From NCBI GenBank assembly GCA_037969175.1, contig JBBKWX010000092.1, forward strand, positions 1 to 18,437: DNA of 18,437 nt. Direction: 5' to 3'. This stretch comes from JBBKWX01 sp037969175 (GTDB taxonomy: Bacteria > Bacteroidota > Bacteroidia > AKYH767-A > JBBKVM01). Position 1 is the first letter of the stretch; each line of letters begins with the position of its first letter. Below the pieces are notes generated by a model. That model searched no databases and was not told the DNA's origin. It saw nothing but the letters and a program-made list of their open reading frames with translations. This document shows, piece by piece, positions 6,727 to 12,536 of the stretch. A program made the position numbers and the translations under genes.

Positions 6727-7713
6727 ATGAAGATACTCTTGATTCGTTTCAGCTCCATCGGAGATATTGTTTTAACCAGCCCTGTCATCAGAGCGGTCAA
6801 GAAACAGATCCCAAATGCAGAGTTACATTTTTTATGTAAGCCGGCTTTTAAGGAAGTTTTGGAAGCGTCACCTTATATAGATAAGTTGTATGTCTGGGAT
6901 ATTCCACGTGAAACAATTCTTGCAGAGTTAAAAAGTGAGAATTACGACATCATTCTGGATCTACAAAAGAACTTACGTTCTCATCGAATAAGACGTGCTT
7001 TGGGTGCAAAATCATTTGCTTTTCATAAGCTAAATCTGTTAAAGTGGCTGACCGTAAATTTTAAATTTCATAAGCTTCCTGATAAGCATTTAGTAGACCG
7101 ATATTTTGAAGGACTAGAAGATCTAGGGGTCATAAATGACGGTCTGGGTTTGGATTTTTTTGTCTCTGAAAAGAATGAGGTTAAAGTTGAAAGTATTTCT
7201 CCAATTCTCAATAAAGAGTATACAGCTATTGCTTTGGGTGCCCAGCATAAGACGAAAGTTCCACCGGAATCTAAATGGATAGAATTGATCAGGAATTTAA
7301 AAGGACCTATTGTATTATTGGGAGGAAACGGAGACAAAAAATTGGCAGAGCGACTTACTTCTTTAGACCCGGAAAGAGTATTCAATACTTGCGGGAATTT
7401 TAATATCCAACAATCCGCTGATATTATCCGTCAATGTAAAGTGATGATCAGCCCGGATACAGGTTTGATGCATATTGCCGCAGCGTTCAAAAAACCATTG
7501 ATCAGTATTTGGGGAAATACGATTCCGGAGTTTGGAATGTATCCTTATATGCCAAGCAACGATATTCCGGTTTTTCGTTTTGAAGTAGAGGATCTTAGCT
7601 GCAGGCCTTGCTCTAAACTAGGGTATGCCGAATGCCCTAAAGGACATTTTAAGTGCATGATGGATCAGGATATGGTCAAAATTGCAGAAACGGCAGATAA
7701 GATCAGTGCTTAA
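6727..7713 (+). CDS. Glycosyltransferase family 9 (ADP-heptose:LPS heptosyltransferase-like)
   Basis: The 328-residue product is a GT9 (GT-B fold) enzyme of the lipopolysaccharide heptosyltransferase type. It starts MKILLIRFSSIGDIVLTSP, the family's N-terminal strand and glycine-rich loop. The C-terminal nucleotide-sugar site is seen in ISPDTGLMHIAAAFKKP, followed by IWGNT and PEFGMYPY. A cysteine cluster near the C-terminus (CRPCSK...CPKGHFKC) is common in Bacteroidetes members. It probably transfers a heptose or related sugar during envelope glycan assembly in the cytoplasm; the exact sugar and acceptor are unknown. An in-frame TTG at 6682 is rejected because it lies in the predicted promoter and before the conserved MKILLIR start. 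The stop overlaps the stop of the convergent thioesterase gene. A parS-like site lies within the coding region at 6900-6915. Confidence 0.88.
   Translation: MKILLIRFSSIGDIVLTSPVIRAVKKQIPNAELHFLCKPAFKEVLEASPYIDKLYVWDIPRETILAELKSENYDIILDLQKNLRSHRIRRALGAKSFAFHKLNLLKWLTVNFKFHKLPDKHLVDRYFEGLEDLGVINDGLGLDFFVSEKNEVKVESISPILNKEYTAIALGAQHKTKVPPESKWIELIRNLKGPIVLLGGNGDKKLAERLTSLDPERVFNTCGNFNIQQSADIIRQCKVMISPDTGLMHIAAAFKKPLISIWGNTIPEFGMYPYMPSNDIPVFRFEVEDLSCRPCSKLGYAECPKGHFKCMMDQDMVKIAETADKISA
6900..6915. other. parS-like ParB-binding site, intragenic
   Basis: TATTCCACGTGAAACA differs at one position (second base A instead of G) from the widely conserved parS consensus TGTTNCACGTGAAACA. It lies within codons for DIPRET of the glycosyltransferase gene. 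On its own it could be a coincidence of codons, but it is the third such site in under 5 kb. ParB binding is inferred from the motif. Confidence 0.55.
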
Positions 7714-8228
7714 TCTTCTTTCATAAATAAAGCTTTTAATTCGGTTGCATCTTCTGCCTGCATTTTCCCGGCAAGAATCAAACTTAATTGTCTTCTTCTT
7801 AATGCACTTGCATATCTTGCTTTTTCTTCCTCAGATTCCGGAACAAGTTCTGGAACATGTATCGGATTTCCCATCTGATCAACGGCAACAAAAGTGTAGA
7901 TAGCTTCATTACATTTTTGCTTTTTCCCGTTGTAGGTATCCTCAATCCAAACGTCAATAAATATTTCCATAGAGGAATTAAAAGAACGCGAAACTTTGGC
8001 TTGCAATGTTACGATCGCACCAAGTTTTATGGGTTGATTAAAGGATACATTATTTACTGATGCAGTTACAACAATTCGTTGGGAATGACGTGATGCCGAG
8101 ATAGCAGCTATGATATCCATCCAGTGCAGAAGTCGGCCACCCATAAGGTTTCCAAGCGTATTTGTATCATTTGGCAATACGATCTCGGTATTTACGGCAA
8201 GACTTTCTTTTGATGTTTTTGATTTCAT
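7710..8228 (-). CDS. Hotdog-fold acyl-CoA thioesterase (BACH/YciA type)
   Basis: The 172-residue cytoplasmic enzyme hydrolyses acyl-CoA to free acid and CoA. The family signature PNDTNTLGNLMGGRLLHWMD (19-38) includes the conserved Asp38 at the active site, and a second hotdog segment VSFNQPIKLG follows. The C-terminal tail (EEEKARYASALRRRQ, about 133-147) is usual in Bacteroidetes homologues. The start is ATG at 8228. It is convergent with the glycosyltransferase gene: the TTAA at 7710-7713 encodes both stops, leaving no room for a terminator between them. Substrate chain length cannot be deduced. A candidate -7 box (TATATTTG, 8418-8411) lies about 185 nt upstream but lacks a matching -33. 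Confidence 0.9.
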   Translation of the reverse strand: MKSKTSKESLAVNTEIVLPNDTNTLGNLMGGRLLHWMDIIAAISASRHSQRIVVTASVNNVSFNQPIKLGAIVTLQAKVSRSFNSSMEIFIDVWIEDTYNGKKQKCNEAIYTFVAVDQMGNPIHVPELVPESEEEKARYASALRRRQLSLILAGKMQAEDATELKALFMKED

Positions 8229-8797
8229 TTTTTTGTTTGATTTATTTACTCATTACACATGATGGAATTGAATAAATATTTGTGTTATATTTTATTTCTG
8301 AATGATTTTTTTGGCAATAGTAAATGTATAAATCCGGCATAAGAGTTTTGTTTTGTGAGTCAATTTTAAATTGAAATCTACATGTTAATATATACTCATT
8401 ATAATAGAGACAAATATACTTATCCATCTCGCGATATATGTAAATTGAAATATTTTCAAACCCTACATTTTAGATAAAAATCATTCACTTATCAGCAACT
8501 GTTATAAAAAGTTGCTGATGGCACAATCTACTTTGACAATATAAACATACCCGACAAATCCTTTGAGCCTAATAAATTCTATTGTTTGAAATTTAATGAA
8601 GTACCGGGCAGGGGCCATTAAGAATTGAATAAAAGAGAAATTCTATGTTTTTTCATGCCTGTAGATTAAGGCTTTCCTTTAGTGACAAGGGTTTGAGCAC
8701 GAACTTCATTAGATGCTTTATGTGCCGTAATCTCTTCTTTTGAGTGGTGTTGCTTTACAGATGGGGCATATACTGTTAGAACGCTTTAAAATGGGTT
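8229..8797. other. Non-coding gap between thioesterase and methyltransferase
   Basis: About 570 nt with no gene I can support. It has a perfect 10-bp inverted repeat at 8491-8519 and a longer-range 9-bp inverted repeat TAATGAAGT (8594-8602) / ACTTCATTA (8703-8711). On the minus strand around 8718-8800 there is a short open stretch with a Cys-X2-Cys pair (CPICK) that stops at 8718; it may be a decayed gene fragment but is too short to name. A 61-codon open frame at 8242-8427 has an amino acid composition expected of AT-rich non-coding DNA. Confidence 0.5.
8491..8519. repeat. Perfect 10-bp inverted repeat (stem-loop or operator)
   Basis: ATCAGCAACT (8491-8500) and AGTTGCTGAT (8510-8519) are perfect reverse complements with a 9-nt AT-rich loop. 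There is no T-run after either arm, so it does not look like an intrinsic terminator. A regulatory stem-loop or a protein-binding site are possible. Confidence 0.6.
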
Positions 8798-9688
8798 TTA
8801 GCCATTTTGCCTTCTTAATATGTATATAACAGAGGAGTATTTGTTCTGATTCTTTCCCGCGGCAGAATTTGAACGCCATCCTTCAAAAAAAGCACTGAAA
8901 TAATTTGGGTGTCCTGTTTTATATTTTTCACTTAAAAGTGATACATAATAAGAATCTAGTTTCATTCCGATGGATCTATCCAAACTGAATCCATGGAGTG
9001 CCCCCAAACGTTTAATATTTGTTTCCTTAAAGTGATACAAATGTCTTGGAACATCCCAGGCAGCCCAATGTTCAGAATAATAATTTGCGTCATGTGAATC
9101 TCGATTTGGAACTGCGATTACCAGTACTCCTCCTGGAGCTAAAACACGTTGTATCTCCTTCATTAGGTGATCTATATGATGAACATGTTCCAGTACATGC
9201 CACATGGTAATAACATCAAAACAAGCGTCATCTAAACGTGGCATCGATTCATATGGATCTACATTTAAATCATGTTTTGTTATTGCCAGATCACGTGCTT
9301 CGGGTGAAGGTTCGATACCCTGACAATCCCAACCTGCAATTTTTGCGGCGTTCAAAAACTCTCCTGTGCCACAACCGATATCTAACAATTTTCCTTTTTG
9401 AGATAGAGATGCGACTAGCTTCACTTTACCTTTTAAGGCATAGGGGCGAACATATTGATAGATAGAATTGATGATTCCTTTCGATGAATTAGAATGGGAA
9501 ATATAGTCCTCAGACTTATAATAGGCTCCTATTTCAGTTGCATTTGGACGTGGATTAGTAAAATGAAAATCGCAAGAATCACAACGAACTATGGTAAAAA
9601 ACTCTTTACTTACCGTATGATCTTTTGCTTTTAATACTTCATTAAAATGATTGCCCCGACACAAAGGACAGATGTCTAGTTTTTCCAT
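8798..9688 (-). CDS. Class I SAM-dependent methyltransferase with N-terminal zinc-ribbon-like segment
   Basis: The 296-residue protein (from ATG 9688) has paired cysteines CPLC (7-10) and CDSC (36-39) likely binding zinc, then a Rossmann methyltransferase domain with motif I LLDIGCGTGEF (about 101-111) and WHVLEHVHH further on. Such proteins of the Methyltransf_23 type are common in Bacteroidetes, often with unknown small-molecule or cell-surface substrates. An upstream in-frame GTG at 9706 sits in the middle of a parS-like palindrome and is less likely as start. It is the last gene of the DUF4175-RsbW-YbeY-MnmG operon, with 31 nt after the mnmG stop. A link to tRNA modification by MnmG is suggested only by position. 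Confidence 0.85.
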   Translation of the reverse strand: MEKLDICPLCRGNHFNEVLKAKDHTVSKEFFTIVRCDSCDFHFTNPRPNATEIGAYYKSEDYISHSNSSKGIINSIYQYVRPYALKGKVKLVASLSQKGKLLDIGCGTGEFLNAAKIAGWDCQGIEPSPEARDLAITKHDLNVDPYESMPRLDDACFDVITMWHVLEHVHHIDHLMKEIQRVLAPGGVLVIAVPNRDSHDANYYSEHWAAWDVPRHLYHFKETNIKRLGALHGFSLDRSIGMKLDSYYVSLLSEKYKTGHPNYFSAFFEGWRSNSAAGKNQNKYSSVIYILRRQNG

Positions 9689-9698
9689 AAAAGTATAA

Positions 9699-9714
9699 TG
9701 TTCCACGTGGAACG
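9699..9714. other. parS-like ParB-binding site between mnmG and the methyltransferase gene
   Basis: TGTTCCACGTGGAACG is a near-perfect palindrome (extended to 9696-9717 with one mismatched pair). It matches the known parS variant TGTTCCACGTGGAACA at 15 of 16 positions. It is 5 nt past the mnmG stop, in the 31-nt gap before the methyltransferase ATG. The palindromy is seen directly; ParB binding is inferred from the motif and from two further sites nearby. Confidence 0.75.
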
Positions 9715-9719
9715 TTAAA

Positions 9720-11591
9720 TTATCTACCCAAGTATACCATAAGTACAGAGATATCGGCAGGTGAAATACCGCTGATCCGGGAAGCTTGCCCTAACGTGCG
9801 TGGCTTAATACGGGTTAGCTTTTGTCTTGCCTCGGTTGAGAGAGATTGTAAGCCGTGATAATCGAAATCGGGCTTCATAAATACATCCTCCAGTTTATCC
9901 ATCTTAGCCACCATTTCCCGCTCCTTAGTGATATAACCCTCATATTTCAATACTATTTCAGCTTGTTCGGGTGCATCAAGACATTCAGTTCTTACACGTT
10001 CTATCAGCGATTTTAATACGGGTAGGTGGGCTTCTAACTCGCTCAGGCTCACCTGTGGTCGGGATAAAATGGGTAATAATTTCCCCTTTTGACGGATCGG
10101 TTCTGTTTCAAGTTTAATTAGCAGATCATTCACCTCATGCGGTGCGACACTTTGCGTTCTGAAGAAATTGATCACTTCCTCGGTTGCCTTAAGTTTTGTA
10201 TTGACAGCTTCCAGACGAGCATAAGATGCAAGTCCAAGTTTATGAGCAAGTGGTGTCAAACGCAAATCTGCATTATCCTGGCGAAGCAAGGTCCGGAATT
10301 CAGCTCTTGACGTGAACATTCTATAGGGTTCTTCCGTTCCTTTGGTTACAAGATCATCAATTAAGACGCCTATATAGGCATCAGAACGTTTTAAGATCAA
10401 TGGATCTTCGTCATGAATACGCAAATGAGCATTCGTCCCGGCCATTAAACCCTGACAAGCCGCTTCTTCGTAACCGGTAGTTCCATTTATCTGGCCTGCG
10501 AAATAAAGATTGCGAATATGCTTCGTTTCCAATGTCAACTCTAATTGATCTGGTGGAAAATAATCATATTCTATCGCATAACCCGGTCTGAACATTTTTA
10601 CATTTTCAAAGCCGGGAACCTTGCTCAATGCTTTGAATTGGATGTTTTCAGGCAAGGAGGTACTGAATCCATTTACATATATTTCGCATGTGTCCCAACC
10701 TTCCGGTTCTACAAAAAGTTGATGACTGTCTTTATCTGCAAAACGATTGATCTTATCTTCAATGGATGGACAATAACGTGGTCCCAATCCCTGGATCCTT
10801 CCGGAGAACATCGGACTTTTATCAAATCCTTCCTGCAGAATATCATGAACCTTCTTATCCGTATAAGTGATCCAGCAACACCTTTGTGCTTTTAAGGGTT
10901 GCGTATCGGTATAGGAAAACTTACCGGGATTCTCATCTCCGGGTTGTTCTTCCATCTTGGTATAATCTAAAGAACGACCATCTACGCGTGGAGGAGTACC
11001 GGTTTTCATTCTACCGGCTTGAAATCCCAGCGTTATTAGCTGTTCTGTTATACCCGTAGCTGCTTTTTCTCCACTTCTTCCTCCGCCAAATTGCTTTTCA
11101 CCAATATGGATCAAGCCGTTCAAGAAGGTTCCATTGGTCAGAACAACCGCTTTTGATTCTATTTCCAGCCCCATAGATGTCTTTACACCGCATACTTTGC
11201 CGTCTTTCACCAATAGAGAACTCACCATATCCTGCCAAAAATCTACATTTGGCGTGTTTTCAAGCATTTTTCTCCATTCGTGTGCAAAGACCATCCTGTC
11301 ATTTTGAGTCCTTGGACTCCACATAGCAGGCCCTTTGCTCCGATTCAACATTCTAAATTGGATCATGCTTTTATCACTGACAATACCGGAGTAACCGCCC
11401 ATAGCATCGATCTCTCTTACAATTTGCCCTTTAGCAATGCCTCCCATAGCCGGGTTGCACGACATTTGGGCAATGGTTTGCATATTCATGGTGATCAGCA
11501 AGGTCTTTGAACCTAGGTTAGCCGCGGCTGCAGCTGCTTCACATCCTGCATGGCCTGCACCGACCACGATTATATCGTATTTTGGAAACAT
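9720..11591 (-). CDS. mnmG: tRNA uridine-5-carboxymethylaminomethyl modification enzyme MnmG (GidA)
   Basis: MnmG, with MnmE, installs the cmnm5 group on the wobble uridine (U34) of certain tRNAs using FAD, NADH and a folate one-carbon donor. The 623-residue length is normal. Visible are the FAD-binding GAGHAGCEAA (11-20), CNPAMGGIAKG with C45, the FGGGRSGE segment, RYCPSIEDK with the catalytic C274, and the C-terminal helical domain with SRISGISPADISVLMVYLG that contacts MnmE and tRNA. It starts with ATG at 11591, 56 nt downstream of the ybeY stop, and is co-oriented with the DUF4175, RsbW-like and YbeY genes. Both flanking gaps contain parS-like palindromes. gidA is classically found near oriC in bacteria. 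Confidence 0.97.
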   Translation of the reverse strand: MFPKYDIIVVGAGHAGCEAAAAAANLGSKTLLITMNMQTIAQMSCNPAMGGIAKGQIVREIDAMGGYSGIVSDKSMIQFRMLNRSKGPAMWSPRTQNDRMVFAHEWRKMLENTPNVDFWQDMVSSLLVKDGKVCGVKTSMGLEIESKAVVLTNGTFLNGLIHIGEKQFGGGRSGEKAATGITEQLITLGFQAGRMKTGTPPRVDGRSLDYTKMEEQPGDENPGKFSYTDTQPLKAQRCCWITYTDKKVHDILQEGFDKSPMFSGRIQGLGPRYCPSIEDKINRFADKDSHQLFVEPEGWDTCEIYVNGFSTSLPENIQFKALSKVPGFENVKMFRPGYAIEYDYFPPDQLELTLETKHIRNLYFAGQINGTTGYEEAACQGLMAGTNAHLRIHDEDPLILKRSDAYIGVLIDDLVTKGTEEPYRMFTSRAEFRTLLRQDNADLRLTPLAHKLGLASYARLEAVNTKLKATEEVINFFRTQSVAPHEVNDLLIKLETEPIRQKGKLLPILSRPQVSLSELEAHLPVLKSLIERVRTECLDAPEQAEIVLKYEGYITKEREMVAKMDKLEDVFMKPDFDYHGLQSLSTEARQKLTRIKPRTLGQASRISGISPADISVLMVYLGR

Positions 11592-11618
11592 TTGGGGTTA
11601 ATTCAAATTACCGGATAA

Positions 11619-11634
11619 TGTTTCACGTGAAACG
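11619..11634. other. parS-like ParB-binding site between ybeY and mnmG
   Basis: TGTTTCACGTGAAACG matches the parS consensus TGTTTCACGTGAAACA at 15 of 16 positions and includes the perfect 14-nt palindrome GTTTCACGTGAAAC. It sits in the 56-nt gap between ybeY and mnmG, 28 nt upstream of the mnmG ATG. It shares its one deviation (last base G, followed by T) with the site at 9699-9714, suggesting a common species-specific motif form. ParB binding is inferred. Confidence 0.8.
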
Positions 11635-11647
11635 TCCGGGTAGGGGA

Positions 11648-12100
11648 TCAAAATTCACGCAAATTTAAGCAATTATCTTCTTTTGCCGTCATGATTAGCT
11701 TATCAGCCTTGGTTTTGTCCTTATATCCACATAAATGAAGCACACCATGTATCATTACACGGTGTAACTCACTCATTAGGCTTACACCAAACTCCCTGGC
11801 ATTTTCACTTACCCTGTCGTAACTGATAAAGATATCTCCGACCAATAGCCACTTGGCTTCAGCGTTATCAAAGGTGATAATATCTGTATATGTGTCATGA
11901 TCAAGATATTGCCTGTTCATTTTCAATAAATATTCGTCCGAACAAAAAATAAAATTGATCAATTCTATGTCTTTTTTCTCCTGTGCTGCCATTTTTGAGA
12001 TCCATGTTCTCAATAGGCGCTTATTTTGCAAACGAAAAGAGACGTCTTCCTGGAAAAAGGAAATACGTCTCTGTAAATCTGTGCTTTGTGTATTAATCAA
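11648..12100 (-). CDS. ybeY: rRNA maturation endoribonuclease YbeY
   Basis: YbeY is a zinc-dependent endoribonuclease that acts in 16S rRNA 3'-end maturation and ribosome quality control. The 150-residue protein shows DTYTDIITF (69-77) and the metal motif HGVLHLCGYKDK (118-129) with H118 and H122; the third ligand of E. coli YbeY (His in GYDH) is replaced, with Asp128 in the equivalent place. This looks like a feature of the lineage rather than damage, as the rest is intact. The start is TTG at 12100: no in-frame ATG exists before the conserved ISFFQEDVSF start, and the upstream stop is only a few codons away. It begins 2 nt after the stop of the RsbW-like gene, so coupling is likely. Confidence 0.9.
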   Translation of the reverse strand: MINTQSTDLQRRISFFQEDVSFRLQNKRLLRTWISKMAAQEKKDIELINFIFCSDEYLLKMNRQYLDHDTYTDIITFDNAEAKWLLVGDIFISYDRVSENAREFGVSLMSELHRVMIHGVLHLCGYKDKTKADKLIMTAKEDNCLNLREF

Positions 12101-12102
12101 GT

Positions 12103-12528
12103 CTAGTTGACTGTTTCATTTTTAAAATAAAGCTCTACTATTCTTCCATTCTCAGCGAAAATGATCTGATCTGCCAGGGCTTTCATAAGAAAGATGCCTC
12201 TGCCATTTGGCTTTTCAAGATTTTCAGGTGAAGTAGGATCGGGAAGATCATAGAAATCAAATCCTAAACCTTCGTCCTGTACTGTGAATAAGATCTTATC
12301 GGCACCAACTTCATAAACGATATTTACCATTTTAGAGGGATCGTTTTTGTTGCCATGAAATATTGCATTGTTAACTGCTTCTGTAATTGCTACTAGCATA
12401 TTGCCGTATGAGTCCTCACAAATGTTGTAAGTCGCACGCAAGTCATCAATCAATTTTTCCACGATATTAATGCTCTCGGGTTGACTAATAATTCTGATCG
12501 AGTTTTTGTGAGCTTCAGCTATGTTCAT
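12103..12528 (-). CDS. RsbW-like ATP-binding protein (HATPase_c_2, anti-sigma/serine-kinase type)
   Basis: The 141-residue protein is a stand-alone GHKL ATPase of the RsbW/SpoIIAB family. The N-box EAVNNAIFHGN (50-60), the G1 box DEGLGFD (85-91) and the G2 box GRGIFLM (109-115) are intact, so it should bind ATP. RsbW proteins bind and hold a sigma factor and phosphorylate an anti-sigma antagonist, but no STAS-domain antagonist or sigma factor is present here, so partners must be elsewhere or the role is different. It sits 8 nt after DUF4175 and 2 nt before ybeY in a tight operon, suggesting a housekeeping role. The family is clear; the function is unknown. Confidence 0.85.
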   Translation of the reverse strand: MNIAEAHKNSIRIISQPESINIVEKLIDDLRATYNICEDSYGNMLVAITEAVNNAIFHGNKNDPSKMVNIVYEVGADKILFTVQDEGLGFDFYDLPDPTSPENLEKPNGRGIFLMKALADQIIFAENGRIVELYFKNETVN

Positions 12529-12536
12529 AAATGCCC

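Noticed and set aside
8242..8427. 61-codon minus-strand open frame upstream of the thioesterase
   Set aside because: Low-complexity composition rich in Y, I, N, K as expected of AT-rich DNA, no family resemblance and no start signal.
8502..8618. 38-codon minus-strand open frame starting MAPARYF
   Set aside because: Too short, overlaps one arm of the inverted repeat, and has no recognisable features.
9289..9300. A fourth CACGTG core, in the methyltransferase gene
   Set aside because: The flanks (ATCACGTGCTT) do not match parS beyond the core, so it is likely chance.
11701..11735. TTATATCCACA as a possible DnaA box
   Set aside because: It has two extra bases relative to TTATCCACA and lies within ybeY; no cluster of boxes in the window.
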